The notes under the pieces: model-generated | Told to the model about the DNA's origin: nothing | The model's database searches: none | What the model saw: the letters and a program-made list of their open reading frames with translations, nothing else | Shown here: in pieces, positions 1 to 10,526 of the stretch | How the letters are laid out: each line of letters starts with the position of its first letter | Position numbering within the stretch: the first letter of the stretch is position 1 | Translations under genes and position numbers: made by a program | Source: Xenophilus azovorans DSM 13620 | GTDB lineage: Bacteria > Pseudomonadota > Gammaproteobacteria > Burkholderiales > Burkholderiaceae_C | Direction of reading: 5' to 3' | DNA length: 64,000 nt | Assembly: GCF_000745855.1 (NCBI RefSeq) | Contig: NZ_KN050767.1 | Coordinates: 1-64,000, forward strand

Positions 1-201
1 ACGCCAACAGGCAACGATCAGGAAACAAAAGGTGTTTCAGGAAGATTCTCGGAGCGAACGTGGAAGGCCAGGGCGGGACTTGTTCACGAAAGGCGCGCCG
101 GTGCGCCAGGCTCCTCCGCCGTGAGTAGCCCATCGGTATTCATGCAATCTTCAGCCGGCAGGATCAATTGCAAACAATTGATTCTTGGTGAATCGGACAG
201 A

Positions 202-241
202 CAAAGGAAAAGGCCCGCGGGCACCGAAGTGCCGGCGGGCC
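202..241 (-). terminator. rho-independent terminator after amtB
   Basis: Read on the minus strand, a 13-bp GC-rich stem (212-224 pairs with 229-241, one mismatch region) closes a UUCG-type tetraloop and is followed by a T-rich tract (TTTTCCTTT). It begins 21 bases past the amtB stop, so it ends the porin-glnK-amtB transcript. Bases 1-201 to its left hold no convincing gene. Confidence 0.85.
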
Positions 242-262
242 ATGCGTGCGCAGGCGACGCGA

Positions 263-1654
263 TCAGCGGTTGTAGGCGGTCTCGCCGTGCGAGGTGATGT
301 CCAGGCCCTCGCGCTCTTCCTCTTCCGTGACGCGCAGGCCGACCGTGTACTGCGCGATCTTGTAGGCGATGAAGGCCACGACGCCGGACCACACGATGGT
401 GAACAGCACGCTCTTGACCTGGATCCAGACCTGCGCGCCCATCGAGAAGGCGGCCGGGTCGGCCCCGCCGGTGCCGCCCAGGCCGGGCGCGGCGAACACG
501 CCGGTGAGGATGGCGCCGACGATGCCGCCCACGCCGTGCACGCCGAACACGTCGAACGCGTCGTCGGCGCCGAGCATGCGCTTGAGGCCGCCCACGCCCC
601 ACAGGCAGACGAAGCCAGCGACCGCGCCCAGCACGATGGAGCCCATCGGCCCGACGAAGCCGGCCGCCGGGGTGACGGCCACCAGGCCGGCCACGGCGCC
701 GGAGGCGGCGCCCAGCATCGATGCCTTGCCCTTGTGCAGCGCCTCGCCCAGGCACCAGGCCAGGGTGGCGGCGGCGGTGGCGAGCACGGTGTTGACGAAG
801 GCCAGGCCGGCGGAGGCGTTGGCCGCGCCGGCGGAACCGGCGTTGAAGCCGAACCAGCCCACCCACAGCAGCGAGGCGCCGACCATCGTGAGCGTGAGCG
901 AGTGCGGGGTGAAGGCTTCCTTGCCGAAGCCCAGGCGCTTGCCGATCACGTAGGCGCCCACCAGGCCGGCGACGCCGGCGTTGATGTGCACCACGGTGCC
1001 GCCGGCGAAGTCCAGCGCACCGTCCTGGCCGAGCAGGCCGCCGCCCCACACGATGTGGGCCATCGGCACGTAGCTGAAGGTGAACCAGATCACCGAGAAC
1101 ACCAGCACGCCGGCGAACTTGGCGCGCTCGGCGAAGGCGCCCACGATCAGCGCCACAGTGATGGCGGCGAAGGTGCCCTGGAAGGCCAGGAACACGTATT
1201 CGGGGATGGTGGCGAGCGCGCCGAAGGTCTCCTGCGTCACGCCGCTGAGGAAGACTTTCTCGAACGTGCCGATGAAGCTGCCGTCGCCGGTGAAGGCGAG
1301 GCTGTAGCCGTACAGGGCCCACAGCACGCTGATGAGCGAGAAGATGACGAACACCTGCATCAGCACGCTCAGCATGTTCTTGCTGCGGCCCAGGCCGCCG
1401 TAGAACAGGGCGAGGCCGGGGATCGTCATCAGGATGACCAGCAGGGTGGAGGTCAGCATCCAGGCGGTGTCGCCGGAGTCGACCTTGTTGGGCGCCGGCG
1501 CGGCCTCGGGGGCGGCGGCGGGCGCTGCGGCGGCAGGCGCCGCGGCGGGTGCCTCGGCGGCGGGAGCGGCGGGCGCCTGGGCCTGTGCGATGCCGGGCAC
1601 GCCGGCGACGAGCACGCTCAGCCCGAGCGCGAGGGAAACGAGCAGTTTTTTCAT
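263..1654 (-). CDS. amtB: ammonium transporter AmtB
   Basis: Ammonium/ammonia channel of the inner membrane, 463 aa. Residues 1-25 form a signal peptide (MKKLLVSLALGLSVL...), followed by an alanine/proline-rich linker to about residue 60, then the 11-helix Amt core starting at DTAWMLTSTLLVI. The two pore histidines are visible in VVHINAGVAG and FGVHGVGGIVG. The gene lies 32 bases downstream of glnK, the usual pairing in which GlnK plugs the channel when nitrogen is plentiful. It is the last gene of the operon and is followed directly by a terminator. The long Ala/Pro linker after the signal peptide is common in Burkholderiales AmtB. Identification is firm. Confidence 0.97.
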   Translation of the reverse strand: MKKLLVSLALGLSVLVAGVPGIAQAQAPAAPAAEAPAAAPAAAAPAAAPEAAPAPNKVDSGDTAWMLTSTLLVILMTIPGLALFYGGLGRSKNMLSVLMQVFVIFSLISVLWALYGYSLAFTGDGSFIGTFEKVFLSGVTQETFGALATIPEYVFLAFQGTFAAITVALIVGAFAERAKFAGVLVFSVIWFTFSYVPMAHIVWGGGLLGQDGALDFAGGTVVHINAGVAGLVGAYVIGKRLGFGKEAFTPHSLTLTMVGASLLWVGWFGFNAGSAGAANASAGLAFVNTVLATAAATLAWCLGEALHKGKASMLGAASGAVAGLVAVTPAAGFVGPMGSIVLGAVAGFVCLWGVGGLKRMLGADDAFDVFGVHGVGGIVGAILTGVFAAPGLGGTGGADPAAFSMGAQVWIQVKSVLFTIVWSGVVAFIAYKIAQYTVGLRVTEEEEREGLDITSHGETAYNR

Positions 1655-1686
1655 TTGGTTTGTTCTCTTTCGGTGCCTGGCCGTGC

Positions 1687-2037
<351 letters not shown>

Positions 2038-2089
2038 TTAGGAGTGGATGGGCCGGCGCGGCTCGCGCCGCAGCCGGGCGCTCGCGCGA

Positions 2090-2965
2090 TCAGAAGGTCT
2101 TGCTCAGCGTGACGATGAAGCGGGCCTTGTTGACCGACTGCTGGCCGCCGCCGTAGATGAAGGAGCCGTCGCCGAGCAGGTCGATGCCGTCCCAGGTGGT
2201 CAGCATGTAGTTGCTCTTCTTGTTGGCGCCCTGCACCGAGCCGGTGAGCGACAGGCCGCCGCCGAAGTCGTAGGTGGCGCCCACGTTGTAGTCCACGTAG
2301 TTGCGGTAGCCGGCGGCGCGGATGTCGCTGCTCATGCGCGTGTAGCCGATGGCGGCCTTGAGCGTCAGGCTGGGGATGATTTCCTTGCTGTAGGCGATGT
2401 TCAGGTAGCCGGTGCCGCGGCCCTTGGGGCGCTTGGTGAAGCTCAGCGGGTCCCAGGCGTCGTAGCCGGCATAGCCGAAGTAGTCCTTCGAGACGGTGTG
2501 CGAGTACTTCACGGTGAGCGAGCCGAAGACGTCGTCCGACCAGGTGCCGCCGCCGTAGATCTCGGTCGTGTTGCCGACGTGGTTGCCCGGGTAGATGTAG
2601 GTGATCACGCCCACGTCCCAGTCGATCGGGCCGGCCTTGAACTTGTAGCCGCCGTACAGGTCGCTCTCGATGCTGTTGCCCGAAAGCCAGTTGACGCTGG
2701 AGTTCCAGTTGCCCACGTAGAAGCCGCTCTCGTGCGCGTAGTCGAAGCCGCCCTGCAGGGCCGGCTTGATGCCGCGGGTCTTGTAGTAGCCGTTGTGGCC
2801 GATCTGATCCTGGTCCTGGCCTCGGAACTTGTAGTTCGAGGTCAGCGACACGTTGGCGCTGATCGGCGAGGCAGGCGCGGCCTCCTCGGCCAGCACGGTG
2901 CCGGGCGCGGCCAGCGCGGCGGTCAGGGCCACCAGCGTCACGGTGGCGGCATGGCGATGCATCAT
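2090..2965 (-). CDS. TorF-family putative porin
   Basis: Predicted outer-membrane beta-barrel of 291 aa belonging to the Proteobacterial 'TorF family putative porin' group. It starts at a tandem ATG ATG behind GAGGAG; a longer in-frame extension exists but has no ribosome site. A signal peptide (ending near TVLAEEA) is followed by alternating beta-strand sequence rich in Tyr, Gly and Trp, with the family opening ISANVSLTSNYKFRGQ, and a C-terminal aromatic residue (LSKTF), typical for insertion by the Bam machinery. It is the first gene of the operon with glnK and amtB and lies behind a sigma-54 promoter, so it probably admits a nitrogen source through the outer membrane. The substrate is not known from sequence. 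Confidence 0.85.
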   Translation of the reverse strand: MMHRHAATVTLVALTAALAAPGTVLAEEAAPASPISANVSLTSNYKFRGQDQDQIGHNGYYKTRGIKPALQGGFDYAHESGFYVGNWNSSVNWLSGNSIESDLYGGYKFKAGPIDWDVGVITYIYPGNHVGNTTEIYGGGTWSDDVFGSLTVKYSHTVSKDYFGYAGYDAWDPLSFTKRPKGRGTGYLNIAYSKEIIPSLTLKAAIGYTRMSSDIRAAGYRNYVDYNVGATYDFGGGLSLTGSVQGANKKSNYMLTTWDGIDLLGDGSFIYGGGQQSVNKARFIVTLSKTF

Positions 2966-3034
2966 CAGGGGTTCTCCTCGCAGTCGGAACAAATGAAGGA
3001 ATGGATCTGGTGCTCCCTGCACGATGCGAGCCAA

Positions 3035-3050
3035 AGCAGGGAGCGTGCCA
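3035..3050 (-). promoter_or_regulatory. sigma-54 promoter of porin-glnK-amtB
   Basis: On the minus strand the sequence TGGCACGCTCCCTGCT matches the -24/-12 consensus TGGCACG-N4-TTGCW with a single change (CTGC for TTGC), and the GG and GC doublets have the required spacing. It lies about 70 bases before the porin start. A perfect 9-bp inverted repeat (GCTCCCTGC 3012-3020 and GCAGGGAGC 3036-3044) overlaps its -12 half. RpoN/NtrC control of amtB operons is well established; I did not find a convincing NtrC site further upstream. Confidence 0.75.
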
Positions 3051-3186
3051 AAGGCCCGGATCGCCCGGCGCGCGGGGAGGACAGAATCGCGGGGCGCCCG
3101 CATGGAGTCATGAGGGCGCCATGAAGAACAGCGCGCACCGGCCCTTGCGGCCGGATGCGCGCACCAAATCAGGGAGAGCGATCGGG

Positions 3187-4722
3187 ATGAGTCTGTCTTT
3201 GGTGCAAAGCCGCGCCCTGGTGGGTCTTCGCGCGGAGCCGGTCACCGTCGAGGTGCATCTGGCCAACGGCCTGCCGAGCTTCACGCTGGTCGGGCTGGCC
3301 GACGTGGAGGTGAAGGAGGCGCGCGAGCGGGTGCGCTCGGCGCTGCAGAACGCGGGGCTGGCCTTCCCGCACGACCGCCGGATCACCGTCAACCTGGCGC
3401 CGGCCGACCTGCCCAAGGACTCCGGCCGCTTCGACCTGCCGATCGCGCTGGGCATCCTGGCCGCCAGCGGGCAGGTCGACCCGGCCCGGCTGGCGGGCCA
3501 CGAGTTCGCCGGCGAGCTGTCGCTCTCGGGCGAGCTGCGCCCCGTGCGCGGCGCGCTGGCGATGGCGCTGGCCCTGCGCACCGGCGGCGTGGACACCCGG
3601 CTGGTGCTGCCGATGGACAGCGCCCGCGAGGCGGCGCTGGTGCCCGGCACGCAGGTCTGCGGCGCGGGCCACCTGCTCGACGTGGTGCAGGCCTTCCTGC
3701 CGGCCGACGCCGGGGCGCCGGCCGCGCAGGCGGCCGGCCTGGTGCGCGTGGCCGCTGCGCCGGCAGCCGCGGCGCCGCCCGGCCCCGACCTGGCCGACGT
3801 CAAGGGCCAGGCCGCCGCCCGGCGCGCCGTGGAGATCGCCGCCGCGGGCGGCCACAGCCTGCTGATGGTCGGCCCGCCGGGTGCCGGCAAGTCGATGCTG
3901 GCCCAGCGCTTCGCCGGGCTGCTGCCCGGCATGGCGGTGGACGAGGCGCTGGAGACGGCAGCGATCCACAGCCTGGCCGGGCGGCTGGACCCGGCGCGCA
4001 TCTTCCAGCGGCCGCTGAGATCGCCGCACCACGGCGCCAGCGCGGTGGCGCTGGTGGGCGGCGGCTCGCCGCCGCGGCCGGGCGAGATCTCGCTGGCGCA
4101 CCACGGCGTGCTCTTCCTCGACGAGCTGCCCGAGTTCCCGCGCGCCGCGCTGGAGGCGCTGCGCGAGCCGCTGGAGACGGGCCGCATCCACATCGCGCGG
4201 GCGGCGCGGCAGGCCGAATTCCCGGCGCGCTTCCAGCTCGTGGCGGCGATGAACCCCTGCCCCTGCGGCTTGCGCGGCGCGCGCGGGCGGCCCTGCCGCT
4301 GCACGCCGGACCAGGTGGCGCGCTACCAGGGGCGCCTGTCCGGCCCGCTGCTGGACCGCATCGACCTGCACATCGAGGTGCCGGCCGTGCCGCCGGAAGA
4401 ACTGCTCTCGGCACCGCCCGGCGAAGGCAGCGCGGCGGTGCGCGAGCGCGTGGCCGCGGCCCGCGGCCGGGCGCTGGCGCGCCAGGGCCTGCCCAACCAC
4501 GCGCTCGCCGGCCGCGCGCTCGACGCGCATGCGCAGGCCGAGCCGGACGCCCTGGCCTTCCTGCAGTCGGCCGCCGCGCGCCTGGGCTGGAGCGCCCGCG
4601 CCACGCACCGCGCGCTGCGGGTGGCGCGCACCATCGCAGACTTGGCGGGTGCGGACGGGATCGGCAAGGCGCACGTGGCCGAGGCGATGCAGTACCGGCG
4701 CACGCTGGCGTCCGACGCCTGA
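3187..4722 (+). CDS. YifB-family Mg chelatase-like AAA+ ATPase
   Basis: 511-aa cytosolic protein of the YifB/ComM family, with an N-terminal Lon-S5-like domain (residues 1-165, opening MSLSLVQSRALVGL), a chelatase AAA domain with Walker A GPPGAGKS near residue 230 and Walker B VLFLDELPEF near 307, and a C-terminal Mg_chelatase_C domain including the conserved NPCPCG. The Haemophilus homologue ComM is a branch-migration helicase in natural transformation, so a role in recombination is likely. The ATG at 3187 is preceded by AGGGAGAG; the in-frame extension upstream runs through the sigma-54 promoter region and is unlikely to be coding. It is divergent from the porin operon. Confidence 0.93.
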   Translation: MSLSLVQSRALVGLRAEPVTVEVHLANGLPSFTLVGLADVEVKEARERVRSALQNAGLAFPHDRRITVNLAPADLPKDSGRFDLPIALGILAASGQVDPARLAGHEFAGELSLSGELRPVRGALAMALALRTGGVDTRLVLPMDSAREAALVPGTQVCGAGHLLDVVQAFLPADAGAPAAQAAGLVRVAAAPAAAAPPGPDLADVKGQAAARRAVEIAAAGGHSLLMVGPPGAGKSMLAQRFAGLLPGMAVDEALETAAIHSLAGRLDPARIFQRPLRSPHHGASAVALVGGGSPPRPGEISLAHHGVLFLDELPEFPRAALEALREPLETGRIHIARAARQAEFPARFQLVAAMNPCPCGLRGARGRPCRCTPDQVARYQGRLSGPLLDRIDLHIEVPAVPPEELLSAPPGEGSAAVRERVAAARGRALARQGLPNHALAGRALDAHAQAEPDALAFLQSAAARLGWSARATHRALRVARTIADLAGADGIGKAHVAEAMQYRRTLASDA

Positions 4723-4748
4723 TGACGAATTGCGTTTGATCGACGGGA

Positions 4749-4834
4749 ACCGTTCAGGCTGAGCTTGGCCTGTCCTGAGCCTGTCGAAGGACCGACGCCC
4801 GGGACGGCACTTCGACAGGCTCAGTGCGAACGGT
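4749..4834. repeat. intergenic inverted repeat (CTTCGACAGGCTCAG type)
   Basis: A perfect 15-bp inverted repeat, CTGAGCCTGTCGAAG (4775-4789) with CTTCGACAGGCTCAG (4810-4824), is nested within an outer 7-bp pair, ACCGTTC (4749-4755) and GAACGGT (4828-4834). It lies between the 3' ends of yifB and the convergent AraC-type gene. I recall this CTTCGACAGGCTCAG...CGAACGG word as a dispersed intergenic repeat in many Burkholderiales and other high-GC bacteria. It could act as a bidirectional terminator stem, but no T-tract follows. Confidence 0.8.
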
Positions 4835-4877
4835 TGTTCGGAAGGAGTCCGTTTGCTGCCGCGCCCGAAGGCCGGCC

Positions 4878-5840
4878 TCAATCGCGAGTCAGGTGCCCCG
4901 CCTGCCTGAACTCGCTCGGGCTCATGCCCGTGTGCTCACGGAACAGGCGCGAGAAGTGCGACAGGTTGCCGAAGCCGCAGGACAGCGCGATCTCGGTGAT
5001 CGAGCGCGCGTCGCCCGCACCCTGGCGCAGTTGCCGGATGCAGGCCTGCAGGCGCTGCTGCTGGATGTAGCTGGCCAGCGTCAGGTCGCCGTGCGCGAAG
5101 GCGTTGTGCAGGTGGCGCTTGCTGCAGTTGAGCGCGCGGGCGATGTGGTCGATGGACAGCTGCGGGTCGGCCAGGTGGCGCGCCACGTGGTCGCGGATGC
5201 GGTCCTGCAGCGCGGTCTTCTGCGTGGCCGCGGTCTCGTGCCCGGCCAGCTCCAGCAGCGACAGGCGCACCAGTTGCATGATCAGTTCGCCGGCGCCGCG
5301 GGCGGCGGTCTCGCTCATCGCGGGCAGCTCGCGGTAGGTGTGGCGCATGGTCTCCAGCGCCACGCGCGAGATGCCGGCCGAGCCGCCGACGCGGCGCGCC
5401 ATCAGCGGCGCCAGGTGCACGCCGCGCTCGGCCATCTGCGCCTTCGGCAGCATCACGATCAGGTGCTCCGTGTGCTCCGGGTTGTCGATCTCGTAGCCCT
5501 CGGTGGTGTCGTAGATGATCCAGCCGCCCTCGCGCGCGCTGCCGGCGCGGCCCGGCTGGTGCACCGTGGCGCTGCCCTGCCAGGGCGCGACGATCTTGAG
5601 GTAGGCCGCCTCGTCGCGGCGCGCCATCTGCGGCGTGCGCAGCACGCGGTGGCGGCCGCCCTCCAGCCGGGTGAGGATCACGTCGCCGGCGCGCGAGGCC
5701 GACAGGTGGCCGTCGAAATCGGTGTCGCCGTACAGGTCGGAATCGAGCCCGCCGAAGTGGCGCCACACCCACTCGCGCCACTGCGGCGCGCGCTCGCGCG
5801 GGGCCACGGCATCGGTGCTCAGCAGCAGGGACGGGGTCAC
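4878..5840 (-). CDS. AraC-family transcriptional regulator
   Basis: 320-aa activator with an N-terminal ligand-sensing half of the AraC_binding_2 (FeaR-like) type and a C-terminal double helix-turn-helix (about residues 215-315: IDHIARALNCSKRHLHNAF and ITEIALSCGFGNLSHFSRLF). It is transcribed away from the importer and aldehyde dehydrogenase genes across a 185-bp gap, so it most likely activates them in response to their substrate. FeaR-type regulators often control aromatic amine or aldehyde catabolism, which fits the nearby dehydrogenase, but the inducer cannot be named. Confidence 0.9.
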   Translation of the reverse strand: MTPSLLLSTDAVAPRERAPQWREWVWRHFGGLDSDLYGDTDFDGHLSASRAGDVILTRLEGGRHRVLRTPQMARRDEAAYLKIVAPWQGSATVHQPGRAGSAREGGWIIYDTTEGYEIDNPEHTEHLIVMLPKAQMAERGVHLAPLMARRVGGSAGISRVALETMRHTYRELPAMSETAARGAGELIMQLVRLSLLELAGHETAATQKTALQDRIRDHVARHLADPQLSIDHIARALNCSKRHLHNAFAHGDLTLASYIQQQRLQACIRQLRQGAGDARSITEIALSCGFGNLSHFSRLFREHTGMSPSEFRQAGHLTRD

Positions 5841-6025
5841 GGCGCGCTCCGTTGAGGGAAGGGGTGCGCGGGATTATGGGCAGCGCCCGCCGCGCCGGGC
5901 CGGCGACCGCGGGGAAACCCCGAGGCCGGTGCGCGCTGGCGCAAGCGGACAGTGCGCGCCCTGCACAGCGGCCGGTGCGGCGCCTTCCTACGATGCGGCG
6001 CAGGACAAGCGCAAGGAGACACGCC

Positions 6026-7249
6026 ATGGCCGCAGACCGACTCACCCCTCCCACCCGCCGCCGCTGGATGCAGGGCACCGCCGCCGTGCTGGGCAGCGCG
6101 GCCTTCGCGCCGGCGCTGCGCGCGCAGACCGCGTCCGGCGGCCCCGTGCGCATCGGCTACGCGATGTCGCGCACCGGCCCCTGGACGCCCGGCGCCCAGG
6201 TGAGCCAGGAGCCCAACTACCTGCTGTGGGCCGAGCAGGTGAACGCCGCCGGCGGGCTGGACGTCAAGGGCGTGAAGCGCCCGGTCGAGCTGGTCAGCTC
6301 CGACGACCGCAGCGACATCGAGACCTGCGTGCGCAGCTACCAGAAGCTGATGGGCAGCGACAAGGTGGACCTGATCCTGCCGCCCTGGGGCAGCAACGCC
6401 AACTTCGCGATCGCGCCGCTGGCGCAGCGCTTCGGCTACCCGATGCTGGCGCCCACCGCGCTGTCGCGCAAGCTGATCGACATGAACCTCTCGTACTTCT
6501 TCTCGCTGCTGCAGCAGCCCGACCGCATGATGGGCGCGCTGGTGGACATGCTGGCCGCCAACGGCGCGAAGAGCGTGGCCATCGTCTACATGGACGACCT
6601 GTTCGGCCTGGAGAACTTCGCGGCGCTGAACAACGCGCTGAAGAGGACGTCCATCCAGGTGGTGGAGCGCAAGAGCTATCCGCTGGGCGTGAAGGACCTC
6701 TCGCCCGTGCTGCGCGGCATCAAGGACCAGAACCCGGACGCCTTCATCGGCATCACCTACCCGCCCGACACCATCCTGGCGAGCAAGCAGGCCAAGGAGA
6801 TCGGCTTCAACCCGAAGTTCTTCTACGCCTCGGTGGGCACGGCCTTCCAGCTCTACCGCAACGTCATCACCGCGCCGGGCGCGGAAGGCGTGCTGGGCAT
6901 GGGCTCGTGGAACGCGAAGACCAGCCCGGGCGCCAAGGCCTACTTCGACGCGCACACCAAGCGCTTCGAGGGCAAGGAGCCCGACCGCTGGGCCAGCGGC
7001 CACTGCTGGGCGGGGCTGGAGATCCTGCAGGCCGCGGTGGCGAAGGTCGGGCTCGACCGCAAGGCGATCCGCGAATACGTCGCGGGCACCACGCACAAGA
7101 CCATCATCGGCGACGTCCGATTCACCGGCAGCGAGAACACGGCCACGCCGGGCACGGTGGGCCAGTGGCAGAACGGCGAGTTCGAGGTCGTGTGGCCCGC
7201 CTCGGTGGCGACGGCGAAGCTCGTCCCCGCCAAGCCGGCCTGGAAGTAG
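6026..7249 (+). CDS. ABC transporter substrate-binding protein (branched-chain amino acid type)
   Basis: 407-aa periplasmic binding protein of the Peripla_BP_6 (LivJ/AmiC-like) family. A Tat-like signal (RRRWMQGTAAVLGSAAFAP) is followed by the mature fold starting at VRIGYAMSRTGPWTPGA. The ATG at 6026 is chosen because AAGGAGAC precedes it by a few bases; the longer upstream frame has no such site. It is first in a five-gene importer followed by an aldehyde dehydrogenase. Members of this family bind amino acids, amides, urea or aromatic acids; the ligand here is unknown. Confidence 0.92.
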   Translation: MAADRLTPPTRRRWMQGTAAVLGSAAFAPALRAQTASGGPVRIGYAMSRTGPWTPGAQVSQEPNYLLWAEQVNAAGGLDVKGVKRPVELVSSDDRSDIETCVRSYQKLMGSDKVDLILPPWGSNANFAIAPLAQRFGYPMLAPTALSRKLIDMNLSYFFSLLQQPDRMMGALVDMLAANGAKSVAIVYMDDLFGLENFAALNNALKRTSIQVVERKSYPLGVKDLSPVLRGIKDQNPDAFIGITYPPDTILASKQAKEIGFNPKFFYASVGTAFQLYRNVITAPGAEGVLGMGSWNAKTSPGAKAYFDAHTKRFEGKEPDRWASGHCWAGLEILQAAVAKVGLDRKAIREYVAGTTHKTIIGDVRFTGSENTATPGTVGQWQNGEFEVVWPASVATAKLVPAKPAWK

Positions 7250-7256
7250 GCGCGAC

Positions 7257-8135
7257 GTGTCCGCCACGGCCTGGTTCGAGCTGATCGCCAGCGGGCTGAT
7301 CACCGGCGGCATCTATGCGCTGGTGGGCCTGGGCCTGAACCTGCAGTATGGCCTGATGCGCATCCTGAACATCGCGCACGGCGAGTTCCTGATGCTGGGC
7401 GCCTACGTCACGTGGATGGGGGCCACGCTGCTGGGCTGGCCGCCGCTGGCGATGCTGCCGGCGGTGTTCGTGCTGCTGCTGGGGCTGGGGCTGGTGATCC
7501 ACCGCCTCACCTTCCGCAAGCTGGCGGCCGACGCACCGAACGTGGACGTGTTCGAGGCGCGCGGCCTGATGGTCGCCTTCGGCCTGATGTTCCTGGTGCA
7601 GAACCTCGCCTCCTGGGCCTGGGGCGGCGACCTGCGCGGCTACGACTACCTGACGCAGCCGGTGCACGTCGGCGGCACGCAGTTCGCGGCCAACAAGCTG
7701 CTGGTGTTCGGCCTGGCGCTGCTGTTCTCGCTGGCGCTGATGGCGCTGCTGCGCTTCACGCTGCTGGGCAAGGGCGTGCGCGCGCTGATGCAGTCGCCCA
7801 TCGGCGCGCAGCTGGTGGGCATCGACACCAGGCGCCTGCACCCGCTGATGTTCGGCGTCGGCCTGGGCCTGTCGGGCGTGGCGGGCTGCCTGCTGTCGAT
7901 GGCCTACACCATCACGCCGGCGATGGGCGAGCCCTACACGGTGACGGCGCTGATCGTCATCACGCTCGGCGGCTTCGGCAGCATGGGCGGCACGCTGGCC
8001 GGCGGGCTGCTGCTGGGCGTGATCGAGGCGCTGGGCATGCACTTCACCAATCCTTCGCTCAAGTCGCTGCTCTCGTACGGCGTGTTCATCGCCGTATTGC
8101 TGTGGCGGCCCAACGGCCTGTTCTCGAGACGATGA
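7257..8135 (+). CDS. livH: branched-chain-type ABC transporter permease (LivH)
   Basis: 292-aa inner-membrane permease of the LivH family with about eight hydrophobic helices and the family opening GLITGGIYALVGLGLNLQYG. The start is GTG, seven bases after the binding-protein stop. Its stop overlaps the start of the next permease (ATGA). The symbol indicates family position only; the transported compound may not be a branched-chain amino acid. Confidence 0.93.
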   Translation: MSATAWFELIASGLITGGIYALVGLGLNLQYGLMRILNIAHGEFLMLGAYVTWMGATLLGWPPLAMLPAVFVLLLGLGLVIHRLTFRKLAADAPNVDVFEARGLMVAFGLMFLVQNLASWAWGGDLRGYDYLTQPVHVGGTQFAANKLLVFGLALLFSLALMALLRFTLLGKGVRALMQSPIGAQLVGIDTRRLHPLMFGVGLGLSGVAGCLLSMAYTITPAMGEPYTVTALIVITLGGFGSMGGTLAGGLLLGVIEALGMHFTNPSLKSLLSYGVFIAVLLWRPNGLFSRR

Positions 8136-9053
8136 AGCGCGACGCGATCCTTCTGGCGCTGCTCGCCGCCGGCGCCGCGCTGCTGCCGGCCCTGGTGGGC
8201 GAGTTCGCGCTCTCGCTGGCGATGGCCTGCCTGATGTACGTGGCGCTGGCGTCGAGCTGGAGCGTGTTCTGCGGCAGCACGCGCTACCTGTCGCTGGCGA
8301 CCTCGGCCTTCTTCGGCATCGGCGCCTACGCCAGCGCGCTGACGCTGGAGCAGCTGCCCTGGCCGCTGGTCATCATGCTCGGCGCCGCCGTCGCCGCGGC
8401 CGTCGCGCTGGTCATGGGCGCCGCGGTGCTGCACCTGCGCGGCACGTACTTCGCGGTGCTGACCTTCGGCATGACGGAGCTGATCCGCCACGCCGTCACC
8501 TACTTCGAGAAGCAGGTCACCGGCACCGTCGGCCGCGTGCTCGCGGTGGTGCCCGACGACCGCACGGTCTACTTCACGCTGCTGGCGATCGCGGCGGGCG
8601 CCGTGGCCACCGCGATGGCCGTGCGGCGCAGCCGCTTCGGCCTGGCGCTGGCGGGCATCGGCGCCGACGAGCAGCGCGCGCAGACGCTGGGCGTGCCGAC
8701 GCGCTGGGTGAAGACGCTCGGCTTCGCCCTCACCGCCGCCTTCGCCGGCGCGGCGGGCGCGGCGATGGCGGTGCGCTGGACCTACATCGACCCGGTGACG
8801 GTGTTCAACCCCTTCATCGGCTTCCAGACCGTGCTGATCGCGCTGATCGGCGGCGCCGCCACGCTGTGGGGCCCGGTCGCGGCCGCCGTGATGTTCAGCG
8901 TGCTGGCCGAGACGCTGCGGCTGCAGTTGCCGCAGGCCTACATGATGGCGCTGGGGCTGCTGCTGATCCTGTCGGTGATGTACCTGCCCGACGGCCTGGG
9001 CAGCCTGCGCCGCGAGACGCTGCGCGGCTGGTTCGCGGCGCGCGGAGGCCGCG

Positions 9054-9061
<8 letters not shown>
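8132..9061 (+). CDS. livM: branched-chain-type ABC transporter permease (LivM)
   Basis: 309-aa second permease with the LivM signature region STRYLSLATSAFFGIGAYAS and multiple hydrophobic segments. It starts at the ATG of an ATGA overlap with livH and ends eight bases inside livG. Together with LivH it forms the membrane channel of the importer. Confidence 0.93.
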
Positions 9062-10510
<1,449 letters not shown>

Positions 10511-10526
10511 AGGAGAACCCGTCCCC

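Noticed and set aside
84-1322. A 412-codon minus-strand frame over amtB
   Set aside because: Shadow of amtB in another frame, rich in Arg/His/Gly, without any motif.
5841-6025. AraC operator in the divergent gap
   Set aside because: GCGCAAGCGGACAG-like words are present near 5938-5951 but no second matching half-site could be placed with confidence.
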